A DNA stretch of 39,798 nucleotides from Polaromonas sp. (GCA_013823505.1 PNMH01000034.1:1-39798), one strand, 5' to 3'; shown: positions 8,005 to 16,422, counted from the first letter of the stretch. Notes: generated from the letters alone by a model not told the origin. A program made the numbers and translations.

Positions 8005-9417
8005 ATGTTTGACCTCCCCGACGCGCTCTTGTTGGCGCGAATCCAGTTTGCGTTCACCGTGAGCTTTCACTTCCTGTTTCCAGCGATCACGATCGGCTTG
8101 GCCAGCTACCTCGCGGTGCTTGAGGGTCTGTGGCTCAAGACGGGCCGCGAAGACTACATGAACCTGTTCCGTTACTGGATCAAGATCTTCGCGCTGTTCT
8201 TTGCCATGGGGGTGGTTTCGGGCATCGTCATGTCCTACCAGTTCGGCACCAACTGGGCGGTGTTCTCCGACAAGGCCGGCCCGATCATCGGTCCGCTGAT
8301 GGCCTACGAGGTGCTGACCGCCTTCTTCCTCGAAGCCGGCTTCCTCGGCGTGATGCTGTTCGGCATGAACCGCGTGGGCAAGAAGCTGCACTTCACCGCC
8401 ACGCTGATGGTCGCCCTGGGCACGTTCGTGTCTGCATTCTGGATCCTCTCGGTCAACAGCTGGATGCAGACCCCCACGGGCTACGCGATCAACGCCCACG
8501 GGCAGTTCATTTCGGCCGGCAGCTGGCTGGCCATCATCTTCAACCCCAGCTTTCCCTACCGGTTGGTGCACACGCTCTCGGCCGCCTACCTGACCACTGC
8601 TTTTCTGGTGGGCGCGGTCGGTGCCTGGCACCTGCTGAAAGACCGCGCCAACCCGCGCGCGCGCCTCATGTTCTCGATGGCCATGTGGATGGCTGCCATC
8701 GTCGCGCCGCTGCAGATCGTGCTGGGCGACCTGCATGGGCTGAACACGCTGGAACACCAGCCGGTGAAGGTGATGGCCATGGAAGGCCACTACCAGAGCC
8801 ACCCGGAAGGCGCACCGCTGATCCTGTTCGGCATCCCCAACAGCGCCGAGGGCCGCGTTGATTACGCGGTACAAATCCCCAAGCTGTCGTCGCTGATCCT
8901 CAAGCACGATCTCAACGCGCCGATGGCCGGCCTGGACACCGTGCCGGCGGCCGACCACCCGCCGGTGGGCATGGTGTTCTGGGCGTTTCGCATCATGGTC
9001 GGCCTGGGCTTTCTCATGGCTGGGCTGGGCATGTGGAGCCTGTGGGCGCGTGCCCGGGGTCGCTTGTACGAATCAAGATTCCTGCACCGTTCCGCGCTTG
9101 TGATGGGTCCTTCGGGCCTGATCGCCGTGCTTGCCGGCTGGATCACCACCGAGGTGGGCCGCCAGCCCTGGACCATCCAGGGCCTCATGCGCACCGCCGA
9201 GTCGGCCTCACCCCTGGCGGCACCCGCCGTGGCGGCCTCCCTGGTGGCCTTCGTGGTCGTGTACTTCGCAGTCTTCGGTGCCGGTGTGCTCTACATCCTC
9301 AAGCTGATGGCCAAGCCGCCGGTGGTCCACGAGTCAGCACCGCCCAACATCCCCGCGCGCGCCGCCGGCACCACACCCGCTGTGGCTCTTCGGCCCGACG
9401 CCCTGGCCATCGAATAA
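8005..9417 (+). CDS. cioA: Cytochrome bd-type quinol oxidase subunit I (CioA/CydA, short Q-loop)
   Basis: Haem-bearing subunit of a bd-type terminal oxidase in the inner membrane; it oxidises quinol and reduces O2 to water without pumping protons. At 470 aa it is shorter than E. coli CydA (about 522), lacking the extended Q-loop, as in the cyanide-insensitive CIO branch. Visible landmarks: H22 (haem b595/d ligand region), H189 in YRLVHTLSAAY and M331 in FRIMVG (haem b558 ligands), E102 and E110 (proton path), K255 and E260 in the Q-loop, and GRQPW at 385-389. An AAGGAA ribosome binding site precedes the ATG. cioB follows after 10 nt. bd oxidases are known to resist sulfide and cyanide, which fits the neighbouring sulfur genes. 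Confidence 0.95.
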   Translation: MFDLPDALLLARIQFAFTVSFHFLFPAITIGLASYLAVLEGLWLKTGREDYMNLFRYWIKIFALFFAMGVVSGIVMSYQFGTNWAVFSDKAGPIIGPLMAYEVLTAFFLEAGFLGVMLFGMNRVGKKLHFTATLMVALGTFVSAFWILSVNSWMQTPTGYAINAHGQFISAGSWLAIIFNPSFPYRLVHTLSAAYLTTAFLVGAVGAWHLLKDRANPRARLMFSMAMWMAAIVAPLQIVLGDLHGLNTLEHQPVKVMAMEGHYQSHPEGAPLILFGIPNSAEGRVDYAVQIPKLSSLILKHDLNAPMAGLDTVPAADHPPVGMVFWAFRIMVGLGFLMAGLGMWSLWARARGRLYESRFLHRSALVMGPSGLIAVLAGWITTEVGRQPWTIQGLMRTAESASPLAAPAVAASLVAFVVVYFAVFGAGVLYILKLMAKPPVVHESAPPNIPARAAGTTPAVALRPDALAIE

Positions 9418-9427
9418 GGGAAACCCC

Positions 9428-10432
9428 ATGAATATCGACCTGACCCTTATCTGGGCCCTCATCATCATGGTGGCCGTCTTCATCTACGTGGTGCTCGACG
9501 GTTTCGACCTGGGCATCGGCATCCTGTTCAACACCTTCGAGGTCGGCCACGACCGCGACACCGCGATGAACAGCATCGCACCGGTGTGGGACGGCAACGA
9601 GACCTGGCTGGTGATGGGTGGCGGCGGGCTGCTGGCGGCCTTTCCGCTGGCCTACGGCCTGATCTTCTCTGCGCTGTATGCGCCCATCATCGCCATGCTG
9701 CTGGCCCTGGTGTTCCGCGGTGTGGCGTTTGAATTTCGCTGGCGCGATCCGGCCCACCGGGGCTTCTGGGACCTCGCGTTCACGGGCGGCTCCTTGCTGG
9801 CCGCGTTCTCGCAAGGCGTCATCCTGGGCGCGCTGCTGCAGGGTGTGACCATCAGTGAACGGGCCTATGCCGGTGGCTGGTGGGACTGGCTCACGCCCTT
9901 TTCGCTGCTCACTGGCGTGAGCGTGGTGGCCGCCTATGCCTTGCTGGGCGCCACCTGGCTGGTGATGAAGACCGAAGGCGCACTCCAGCGCCAGGCCCGT
10001 TCCATGGCCTGGTGGCTCGGTGGCGCCACGCTGGCGGCCATCGGGGCGGTGAGCATTGGCACCCTGTTTCTGAGCGCCGACTACTTCAGCCGCTGGTTGA
10101 ACTGGCCCAACATCCTGTGGGTGGCCCCGGTGCCGGTCCTTGTGGCACTGGCCAGTGTGGCTTTCGTGCGCAGCCTAAAAGCGGGCCGCGAAGTCGCCCC
10201 CTTTCTCCTCACGTTGGGCATCTTTCTGCTGTGCTTCGTGGGCCTGGGCATCAGCGTGTTTCCTGATGTCGTGCCTGGCGCCGTGACCATCTGGGAAGCG
10301 GCCACCGACCGCAGCGGCCAGATCTTCATGCTCTGGGGTACAGCCATCGTGCTGCCCATGATCCTGGGTTACACGGCATGGTCGTACTGGGTATTTCGCG
10401 GCAAGGTCAACGCTGACGGGTACCACGCATGA
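9428..10432 (+). CDS. cioB: Cytochrome bd-type quinol oxidase subunit II (CioB/CydB)
   Basis: 334-aa, multi-spanning partner of CioA that scaffolds the haems and completes the oxidase. The N-terminus LDGFDLGIGILF and the segment WDGNETWLVMGGGGLLAAFP are diagnostic for CydB/CioB. About eight to nine membrane helices are evident. The start lies 10 nt after cioA, with GGGAAA just upstream. Its TGA overlaps the ATG of the small third subunit (ATGA), showing a translationally coupled operon. Confidence 0.95.
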   Translation: MNIDLTLIWALIIMVAVFIYVVLDGFDLGIGILFNTFEVGHDRDTAMNSIAPVWDGNETWLVMGGGGLLAAFPLAYGLIFSALYAPIIAMLLALVFRGVAFEFRWRDPAHRGFWDLAFTGGSLLAAFSQGVILGALLQGVTISERAYAGGWWDWLTPFSLLTGVSVVAAYALLGATWLVMKTEGALQRQARSMAWWLGGATLAAIGAVSIGTLFLSADYFSRWLNWPNILWVAPVPVLVALASVAFVRSLKAGREVAPFLLTLGIFLLCFVGLGISVFPDVVPGAVTIWEAATDRSGQIFMLWGTAIVLPMILGYTAWSYWVFRGKVNADGYHA

Positions 10433-10593
10433 AACCCCCTGTTTTCCGTTGGCCCGCCATCACCCCAGCGAGCCCTCACGAGCCGCTGCAGCCCCTGTGG
10501 CGCCGCCTGCTCTGGATGGCCGGTATCTGGGTGGCCAGCATCGCTGTGCTGTCGGCGGTGGCCATGGTGCTGCGCTGGGTGCTCAAAACATGA
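10429..10593 (+). CDS. DUF2474-like small third subunit of the bd oxidase (CydX-like position)
   Basis: A 54-codon frame beginning at an ATG that overlaps the cioB stop by four bases. It encodes a Pro-rich N-terminus, then LWRRLLWMAGIWVASIAVLS and a single membrane helix ending VLRWVLKT. The Trp-Arg-Arg lead-in and lone helix match the DUF2474 family, short proteins encoded just after CIO-type cydAB. CydX/CydS peptides are known to bind CydA and stabilise the haems, and a similar role is inferred here. It is too short for most gene finders and easily missed. Confidence 0.8.
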   Translation: MKPPVFRWPAITPASPHEPLQPLWRRLLWMAGIWVASIAVLSAVAMVLRWVLKT

Positions 10594-10800
10594 ATGCTTC
10601 ATTCGCCCGGCTGGAGCAGCAGGCGCCTGGCGCCGGGTTGGGCGCGGTGCTGCTCGGTTGGTGCTTCGAAGGCATGCCTCGCTTGCTTGCCCCGTGCGTG
10701 GCCATGGCGCGCGCCTATCGACCCGATGAGCAAATCCAACCGGTCGCTTGACTTTTCGCAAGCGCATAACCCCCTCGGGTATCCATACTTCACCCATCGA

Positions 10801-10847
10801 TTGAGAAAAACTCTTGATCGGTTATTTTGATAGTCAACCCAAAAGGA
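10801..10847 (+). promoter_or_regulatory. Candidate sigma70 promoter and ribosome binding site of the peroxiredoxin gene
   Basis: TTGAGA (10801-10806) and TATTTT (10823-10828), separated by 16 bp, form a plausible -35/-10 pair. A strong AAAAGGAG ribosome binding site follows at about 10841-10848, 7 nt before the ATG. The AT-rich setting contrasts with the rest of the window. No sigma54 element was seen here, unlike the sulfur operons. Confidence 0.45.
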
Positions 10848-10854
10848 GTTCATC

Positions 10855-11493
10855 ATGGAACAAGTCTTCAGTTTCCCCCGCCTCAACGAAGCCGCCCCCG
10901 CTTTCAACGCTAAAACCACCCACGGTGACCGCAGCCTGGCCGACTACAAAGGCAAGTGGCTGATCCTGTTCTCGCACCCAGCCGATTTCACGCCGGTCTG
11001 CACCACCGAGTTCATTGGCTTTCAGAAACACGCCGAGACCTTCCGCAGCATGAACTGCGAACTGATCGGCCTGTCCATCGACAGCTTGTATTCGCACCTG
11101 GCCTGGACGCAGAACATCCAGGAGAAGTTCGGTGTCGAGATCAGCTTCCCGATCATCGAAGACATCAAGATGGACGTGGCCCGTGCCTACGGCATGGTGC
11201 ACCCCGGTGCCGCCGACACGCAGGCCGTGCGCGCCACCTTCTTCATCGACCCCAACGGCATCCTGCGCGCCATGGTGTATTACCCGATGAGCAACGGCCG
11301 CAGCATCGACGAGTTTGTGCGCCTGCTGCAAGCCATGCAGACCAGCGACGCCAACAAAATTGCCACACCCGAAGGCTGGACACCTGGCTGCGACGTGATC
11401 GTGCCGCCGCCCAAGAGCCCCGACGCGATCAAAGCGCGCATGGCCGAAGGCTACAAGACGACCGACTGGTACTTCTCCACCAAGTCGCTCTGA
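10855..11493 (+). CDS. Prx6-type (1-Cys) peroxiredoxin
   Basis: 212-aa cytoplasmic thiol peroxidase reducing H2O2, organic peroxides and possibly polysulfides. The peroxidatic cysteine is C49 in SHPADFTPVCTTEF, the Prx6-class active site. The C-terminal extension (GWTPGCDVIVPPP, then WYFSTKSL) is also typical of this class; its Cys could act as a resolving residue. The gene is preceded by a strong ribosome binding site and followed by a stable hairpin. The next gene is a persulfide-dioxygenase-like hydrolase, so it may protect the cell while sulfide is being oxidised. Confidence 0.92.
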   Translation: MEQVFSFPRLNEAAPAFNAKTTHGDRSLADYKGKWLILFSHPADFTPVCTTEFIGFQKHAETFRSMNCELIGLSIDSLYSHLAWTQNIQEKFGVEISFPIIEDIKMDVARAYGMVHPGAADTQAVRATFFIDPNGILRAMVYYPMSNGRSIDEFVRLLQAMQTSDANKIATPEGWTPGCDVIVPPPKSPDAIKARMAEGYKTTDWYFSTKSL

Positions 11494-11502
11494 CACGCAC
11501 GT

Positions 11503-11522
11503 GCGTGGCCGCAAGGCCACGC
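11503..11522 (+). terminator. GC-rich hairpin after the peroxiredoxin gene
   Basis: GCGTGGCC-GCAA-GGCCACGC: a perfect 8-bp stem closed by a GNRA-type GCAA tetraloop, starting 10 nt after the stop codon. There is no T-run after it, so it may be a weak terminator, an mRNA 3'-end stabiliser or an attenuator limiting transcription into the MBL and sulP genes. Confidence 0.5.
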
Positions 11523-11596
11523 GCCTTCGGTTTGTCGACAGCCCATCAACCTGCAACAGCGGCGGGGTCTGGCCCACAAGGTCAGTGCCCCGCCCC

Positions 11597-12499
11597 ATGA
11601 ACACCATGAACACCCCCCGCATGCACATCGAGTCGCATTTCGACCCGGCCACCTCCACCTTCAGCCACATCGTGTGGGACGCGTCCACAGGGCAGTGCGC
11701 CCTCATCGACAGCGTGTTGGACTACGACCCCAAATCGGGTCGCACCGACACCGCCAGCGCCGACCGCCTGATCGACCGCGTGGGCGAGCTGGACCTGAGC
11801 GTGCAGTGGCTGCTTGAAACCCACGTGCATGCCGACCACCTCTCCGCAGCGCCCTATTTGCAGCAGCGCCTGGGTGGGCTCATTGCCATTGGTTCGCACA
11901 TCACCACCGTCCAACATGTCTTTGGCAAACTGTTCAACGCCGGCACCGAATTTGCCCGCGACGGCAGCCAGTTTGACCGCCTGCTGGTGGATGGCGAAAG
12001 CTTCTCCATCGGCCACTTGCAGGCCCGCGCCCTGCACACACCCGGGCACACACCCGCCTGCATGACCTACGTGGTGCGCGACCATAGCGTGGACCCGATC
12101 CGCACCGTCGCCTTTGTGGGTGACACCCTGTTCATGCCCGATTACGGCACCGCGCGCTGCGACTTTCCGGGCGGCAGCGCCAGCACGCTGTACCAGTCCA
12201 TTCAAAAGGTGTTGAGCCTGCCCGACGACACCGAGCTCTACCTGTGCCACGACTACCCGCCCAGCGACCGCGAACCCCAATGCCTGACCACCGTGGGCGC
12301 GCAGAAAGCCGCCAATGTGCATGTGCACCAGGGCGTGTGTGAGTCAGACTTTGTGCAGATGCGCCAGCAGCGTGACGCTACCCTGGCCATGCCGGTGCTG
12401 ATCCTGCCTTCGGTGCAGATCAACATGCGGGCGGGCCAAATGCCTCCACCCGAAGACAATGGCGTAACCTACCTCAAGATACCCATCAACGCCGTTTGA
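11597..12499 (+). CDS. MBL-fold hydrolase, persulfide-dioxygenase / Blh-like
   Basis: 300-aa metallo-beta-lactamase-fold protein of the ETHE1/Blh group, whose members oxidise glutathione persulfide to sulfite or work alongside sulfide oxidation. Metal-binding residues are intact: H76, H78, D80 and H81 in ETHVHADHLS, H151 in HTPGHTPAC, D176 in FVGDTLFMPDYG and H218 in LCHDYP. The segment TARCDFPGGSASTLYQSI is characteristic of this branch. The start chosen is MNTMNTPRMH; the frame opens upstream, but there it lies over the hairpin after the peroxiredoxin gene. An in-frame ATG three codons later is also possible. The sulfate permease gene follows after 43 nt, suggesting a shared transcript and a sulfur-oxidation role. 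Confidence 0.85.
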   Translation: MNTMNTPRMHIESHFDPATSTFSHIVWDASTGQCALIDSVLDYDPKSGRTDTASADRLIDRVGELDLSVQWLLETHVHADHLSAAPYLQQRLGGLIAIGSHITTVQHVFGKLFNAGTEFARDGSQFDRLLVDGESFSIGHLQARALHTPGHTPACMTYVVRDHSVDPIRTVAFVGDTLFMPDYGTARCDFPGGSASTLYQSIQKVLSLPDDTELYLCHDYPPSDREPQCLTTVGAQKAANVHVHQGVCESDFVQMRQQRDATLAMPVLILPSVQINMRAGQMPPPEDNGVTYLKIPINAV

Positions 12500-12542
12500 G
12501 CGGTCTCTTGCCCCCTGCCACACACGCCCGCCTGCGCCACCC

Positions 12543-14279
12543 ATGAAATTTCCTCTGGCCCAGTGGTTCCCCATTCTTCAATGGGGGCGCCAGTACAGCG
12601 GCGCGCATTTCAGCGCCGACGCGGTGGCCGCTTCGGTGGTCACCCTCATGCTGATCCCGCAGAGCCTGGCCTATGCCTTGCTCGCTGGCCTGCCACCCGA
12701 AGCCGGGCTGTATGCCAGCATGGCGCCCCTGGTGGTGTACGCCGTGTTTGGCACCAGCAGCACACTGGCGGTGGGGCCGGCCGCGGTCACATCGCTCATG
12801 ACCGCCGTTGCGCTGGGTTCGGTGGCGGCTGCTGGCAGCCTGGGCTACGCCACCGCAGCCGCCTTGCTGGCTCTGCTCAGCGGCGCCATGCTGTTTGCCA
12901 TGGGCGCGCTGCGGCTGGGGTTTGTGGCCAATTTTTTGAGCCACCCGGTCATTTCGGGCTTCGTGTCCGCCTCGGGCTTGCTGATTGCCGCCACCCAGCT
13001 TAAGCACCTCATGGGTGTGCCGTTGACCGGGCAGACCTTGCCCGAGCTGTTGCCCAGCCTGTGGCACCACGCCGCTCAGGTGCACGGGCCCACGCTGGCC
13101 ATCGGGCTGGGTGCGCTGGCTTTTCTGCTTTGGGTGCGCCGCTCGCTCAAAGCGCGGTTGCGCGCCTGGGGCCTGGGTGCGCTGGCCTCGGATGTGATCA
13201 CCAAGGCGGCACCCGTGCTGGCGCTGGCCGCCACCACGCTGCTGGCCTGGGGGCTGCGTCTGGATGAGGCCGGCTTGCGCGTGGTGGGTGCCGTGCCCGG
13301 CGGGCTGCCACCCCTGAGCCTGCCGGTGCTGGACGCCAGCCTGTGGCCCCAGCTGGAGCAGCTCGCCACGGCGGCCTTGCTCATCAGTCTGGTGGGTTTT
13401 GTGGAGTCGGTGTCGGTGGGCCAGTCACTGGCCGCCAAGCGCCGCGAACGCATCGACCCCGACGCCGAACTGCGCGCCCTGGGGGCAAGCAACATGGCGG
13501 CGGGTCTTACCGGGGGCTTTCCGGTGACCGGTGGTTTCTCGCGCTCGGTGGTCAATTTTGATGCCGGTGCGCGCACGCCGGCTGCGGGCATCTTCACCGC
13601 GCTGGGGCTGCTGATGGCCGCGCTGTGGCTCACGCCTGCGCTGCACTATTTGCCGCAGGCCACGCTCGCCGCCACCATTGTGGTGGCCGTGCTCACCCTG
13701 GTGGACTTTGGCGCATTCAAGCGCACCTGGCGCTACGCCCGCGCCGACTTCACCGCGCTGGCGCTCACGTTTTCGCTCACGCTGTTGTGGGGCGTTGAAG
13801 CGGGCCTGACGGCGGGAGTGGGTGCCTCGCTGCTGCTGTATCTGTGGCGCACGAGCCGTCCGCACATCGCCACCGTGGGCCGGGTGCCGGGCACCGAGCA
13901 CTACCGCAACGTTTTGCGCCACGCGGTGCAAACGCACCACCGCATCCTGAGTTTGCGTGTGGACGAAAGCCTGTACTTTGCCAACGCCCGCTACCTGGAA
14001 GACCACATTGCCGCCGAGGTGGCCGCCCACCCCGCCATTGCCCATGTGGTGCTGCAGTGCACGGCCATCAATGCCATCGACGCCAGTGCCCTCGAAAGCC
14101 TGGAAATGATCACGCAACGCCTGAAAGATGCGGGCGTGCAACTGCACTTGAGCGAGGTCAAAGGCCCGGTCATGGACCGGCTGCAGCGCAGCGATTTTCT
14201 GAGCCACCTCACAGGGCGCGTGTTTCTCACGCACCACCAGGCGGTCACCGCGCTCATACCGGAACCAACGCAACGCTGA
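12543..14279 (+). CDS. SulP/SLC26 family anion (sulfate) permease with STAS domain
   Basis: 578-aa inner-membrane transporter. The N-terminal SulP core shows LMLIPQSLAYALLAGLPPEAG and FGTSSTLAVGPAAVTSLMTA, followed by about ten further hydrophobic segments. The middle motif GGFPVTGGFSRSVVNFDAGARTP is conserved in the family. The C-terminal 130 or so residues (from about HRILSLRVDESLYFANA) form a cytoplasmic STAS domain. Substrate is inferred as sulfate or a related oxyanion; bicarbonate or dicarboxylate are possible in this family. Placed between sulfur-oxidation genes, it may export sulfate or sulfite or balance anions. No clear Shine-Dalgarno sequence is seen, so coupling to the upstream gene is likely. 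Confidence 0.9.
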   Translation: MKFPLAQWFPILQWGRQYSGAHFSADAVAASVVTLMLIPQSLAYALLAGLPPEAGLYASMAPLVVYAVFGTSSTLAVGPAAVTSLMTAVALGSVAAAGSLGYATAAALLALLSGAMLFAMGALRLGFVANFLSHPVISGFVSASGLLIAATQLKHLMGVPLTGQTLPELLPSLWHHAAQVHGPTLAIGLGALAFLLWVRRSLKARLRAWGLGALASDVITKAAPVLALAATTLLAWGLRLDEAGLRVVGAVPGGLPPLSLPVLDASLWPQLEQLATAALLISLVGFVESVSVGQSLAAKRRERIDPDAELRALGASNMAAGLTGGFPVTGGFSRSVVNFDAGARTPAAGIFTALGLLMAALWLTPALHYLPQATLAATIVVAVLTLVDFGAFKRTWRYARADFTALALTFSLTLLWGVEAGLTAGVGASLLLYLWRTSRPHIATVGRVPGTEHYRNVLRHAVQTHHRILSLRVDESLYFANARYLEDHIAAEVAAHPAIAHVVLQCTAINAIDASALESLEMITQRLKDAGVQLHLSEVKGPVMDRLQRSDFLSHLTGRVFLTHHQAVTALIPEPTQR

Positions 14280-14469
14280 TGGGGCGCACAGGCCGTTGTT
14301 TTCAAGCGCAGGAGGGCAGGGCATGCCCATCCGAACCCAGAAATTTTGCCGGCGCTTGCGATTTCTCATGGATACCCTGCTGAGTATGTGAAAAATGGGT
14401 TGCGTGCTGGTTGAGTTCAGCGCTGGTGCTCCGAATTCACGGCTCACCATCATTTCAAGGAATTTGCAC

Positions 14470-14889
14470 ATGAAGAAGCTGATCGCCCTGGGCGCTGCCG
14501 CCCTGCTGTTGTCCGGCGTGGCCCAGGCCCAGACCCAGGAACTGTTCGTCAACATCCACAGCGGCAACGCCATGGCACAAGGCGCAGGCCTGGTGCTGGC
14601 TGGCCAGGCCCTGGAACAAAAAGCCGGTGTGCGCGTGCTGCTGTGTGACGCCGCTGGCGACATGGCTGTGACGGGCAAGCAAGGCCCCAAACTCAAGCCG
14701 CGCGATGTGACCACGCAGCAAATGCTGCAAGGCGTCATCAAGGCCGGCGCCAAGGTGGAGGTGTGTGCGCTTTACCTGCCCAACACCGGCTTGAAGGCGT
14801 CGGATCTGATCGAGGGCGTTCAGCCGGCCAAGCCTGCTGACGTGGCGGCCCACCTGCTCAAGCCGGGTGTGAACACGCTGGCTTTCTGA
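14470..14889 (+). CDS. Exported DsrE-family protein
   Basis: 139 aa with a clear Sec signal peptide (MKKLIALGAAALLLSGVAQA, cleavage after AQA). The mature DsrE/TusD-like Rossmann fold has FVNIHSGNAMAQGAGLVLAG. A conserved cysteine lies in VEVCALYLPNTG and another in VLLCDAAGD. DsrE proteins carry or transfer persulfide sulfur; an exported one would work in the periplasm. The start is set by AAGGA 9 nt upstream and by the signal peptide; the longer frame to 14395 has neither. A strong terminator follows directly. Confidence 0.85.
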   Translation: MKKLIALGAAALLLSGVAQAQTQELFVNIHSGNAMAQGAGLVLAGQALEQKAGVRVLLCDAAGDMAVTGKQGPKLKPRDVTTQQMLQGVIKAGAKVEVCALYLPNTGLKASDLIEGVQPAKPADVAAHLLKPGVNTLAF

Positions 14890-14905
14890 TCGGGTGTGAA
14901 CCCAG

Positions 14906-14933
14906 CCAACGGCGCCCCGCGGGGCGCCGTTGG
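14906..14933. terminator. Bidirectional terminator between convergent dsrE-like and thioesterase genes
   Basis: A perfect 14-bp inverted repeat (left arm CCAACGGCGCCCCG, right arm its exact complement) with no spacer. It begins 17 nt after the DsrE stop and ends 6 nt before the thioesterase stop on the other strand. TGTTTTC follows on the plus strand. It serves both convergent transcripts. Confidence 0.85.
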
Positions 14934-14938
14934 TGTTT

Positions 14939-15403
14939 TCAGGCCTGACCGAAGCTGTCGGGCATTTGCACCGCCACCACGCGGCCCCTAGCCGTGACCA
15001 CGCCGTCCGCCAGGACCGTGGTTTCCACCACCACTTTGCGGCCTTTGATTTCTTTCACCTGGCCGCGAATCTCCAGCGTGGTCTCCAGCGGCGTGGGCTT
15101 CAAAAAGTCCACGTGCAGGGAACCAGTGACGAAGCGAAACGGGGGCAGCGTGTCCATGTCGCGGCCTTCGCTGCGGTACATGGCGGCTGCCGCCGTGCCG
15201 GTGCTGTGGCAGTCGATCAGCGAGGCAATCAGCCCGCCATAGGCGTAGCCCGGTACCGAGGTGTGGAACGGTTCGGGCTTGAAGCGGGTCACGGTTTCAT
15301 CCCCTTCCCAGTAGGTCTTGATCTGGTGACCATGGTGGTTGTTGCTGCCACAGCCGTAGCAGTGCGACACGTTGTCGGGGTAGTGGTCTTGAAAGGCTTT
15401 CAT
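14939..15403 (-). CDS. PaaI-type hotdog-fold thioesterase
   Basis: 154 aa. The pattern HCYGCGSNNHHGHQIK near the N-terminus and AYGGLIASLIDCHSTGTA in the middle identify a PaaI-like acyl-CoA thioesterase. The following HVDFLKPTPLETTLEIRG and VVVETTVLADG strands complete the hotdog domain. The start is ATG at MKAFQDHY, since the upstream extension is non-homologous sequence. Last gene of the Rieske-SQR operon, about 50 nt after the thioredoxin-like gene. Its link to sulfur metabolism is unclear; CoA-persulfide or acyl-CoA turnover are possibilities only. Confidence 0.88.
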   Translation of the reverse strand: MKAFQDHYPDNVSHCYGCGSNNHHGHQIKTYWEGDETVTRFKPEPFHTSVPGYAYGGLIASLIDCHSTGTAAAAMYRSEGRDMDTLPPFRFVTGSLHVDFLKPTPLETTLEIRGQVKEIKGRKVVVETTVLADGVVTARGRVVAVQMPDSFGQA

Positions 15404-15455
15404 GGATGTGCTCGGGGGTGGGTTGGTGAAAAGAACAGGGGGCTGGCTCAAGCCT

Positions 15456-15959
15456 TCAAGGAAGCAAGCCGAGGGCTGCACGCAACTGCGCGTCGGTGGT
15501 GGCGTGGTTCACCGCGCTCACGCGGCCGCCTTGCAGCGCAATCAGTGCCACCGCGCCGTCTTGCCGGGGCCAGTCGGCCAGCAGCGCCTCGTCCAGCACC
15601 ACACCCACCACAAACGGCATCTCACGCAGCGCGGGCAGGGCAAAGGTGCGGGTCACGAAACCGGGCATACGGCTCATGTCGGCCAGGTAGACGGCCTGGC
15701 GCGACGCCAGGAACCCCGCCGGCTGATCGGCCAGTGCAGTCTGCATCAGGTTGGCCGCTTTGCGGCCTGCCGCAAACAGCACCAGTTTCGTGTCAGCGCC
15801 CACCGTCCATATCTGGTCGTGCTGGTCTTTCAGCGCCAATTCGGGAAATGGTTGGCCGGCCTGCGGTGGGGCTGCTAGCGCCAGCGCGGGCCAGCTGAGC
15901 AACGCAGCCAGCAGCAGGGCGGTTGGTGTCACAAGGCGGCGAATTTTTCTGATTGGCAT
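15456..15959 (-). CDS. Exported thioredoxin-fold-like protein without CxxC
   Basis: 167 aa, beginning with a Sec signal peptide (basic MPIRKIRR, then a Leu/Ala core ending ALALAAP). The mature part starts GQPFPELALKDQHDQIW, the usual entry to an AhpC/thioredoxin-like fold, with a later strand DGAVALIALQGGRVSAV. At the redox position it has FAAGRKAANLM, so the catalytic Cys pair is missing. It therefore probably binds rather than reduces. It follows the haemoglobin gene by 19 nt in the operon. Function unknown; a periplasmic sulfur-carrier or chaperone role would be inference. Confidence 0.75.
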   Translation of the reverse strand: MPIRKIRRLVTPTALLLAALLSWPALALAAPPQAGQPFPELALKDQHDQIWTVGADTKLVLFAAGRKAANLMQTALADQPAGFLASRQAVYLADMSRMPGFVTRTFALPALREMPFVVGVVLDEALLADWPRQDGAVALIALQGGRVSAVNHATTDAQLRAALGLLP

Positions 15960-15978
15960 GAGGGGGCTCGATTGGGTT

Positions 15979-16422
15979 TCAGTTGACGGGGTTGGCATGG
16001 CGGCAGGCGCTGGCGCTGTCGTCCGTGTTGACGAGGTGGTTGGCCATGTGGGCAAAGGTGTCGATCAATGCTTCGCGCAGCGCCGCATCGGCCACCTGTT
16101 CGGTCAAGGCCTGGGTCATGCACAGCATCCATTCGTCGCGTTCAACGGTGCCGATCGCGTAGGCGCGGTGGCGCATGCGCAGGCGCGGGTGGCCTTTTTT
16201 CTGGCTGTACAAGGGTGGGCCACCCAACCAGCCGGAGAGAAAGTCAAACAGGCTGTCGGCACTGCCGGCCAGGCTTTCGGGGTGCATGCGGCGCACGGTG
16301 TAGGCCTCGGGCAGCTCGTCCATGAGCTGGTAGAAGCGCTCCACCAGGCGCCGCACGGCGGGGGCGCCGCCCAGCGCCTCGTAAGGCGTTGTGTCGGTGG
16401 GCGCGGTGCGTGGTGTGTTCAT
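15979..16422 (-). CDS. Group II truncated haemoglobin (trHbO-like)
   Basis: 147-aa 2-on-2 globin. YEALGGAPAVRRLVERFY opens the fold. GHPRLRMRHRAY contains the proximal haem ligand H85, matching H75 of mycobacterial GlbO. W98 in RDEWMLCM is the conserved group II G8 tryptophan, and SGWLGGPPLYSQKKGHPR is diagnostic. It binds O2, NO or sulfide. Its ATG overlaps the stop of the SQR-like gene (ATGA), so the two are translationally coupled. In this operon a sulfide-binding or O2-delivery role is plausible. Haemoglobins can form sulfide complexes, but nothing in the sequence proves it. Confidence 0.93.
   Translation of the reverse strand: MNTPRTAPTDTTPYEALGGAPAVRRLVERFYQLMDELPEAYTVRRMHPESLAGSADSLFDFLSGWLGGPPLYSQKKGHPRLRMRHRAYAIGTVERDEWMLCMTQALTEQVADAALREALIDTFAHMANHLVNTDDSASACRHANPVN

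Noticed and set aside
10590..10751. 53-aa open frame starting at an ATG that overlaps the stop of the small oxidase subunit
   Set aside because: The overlap is suggestive, but composition is not convincingly protein-like, there is no recognisable family, and it ends in the gap before the peroxiredoxin promoter.
14317..14326. Palindrome GGGCATGCCC upstream of the DsrE gene
   Set aside because: It has the half-sites in the opposite order to TGCC-N6-GGCA and no -24/-12 element follows, so it is not counted as a FisR-type site.
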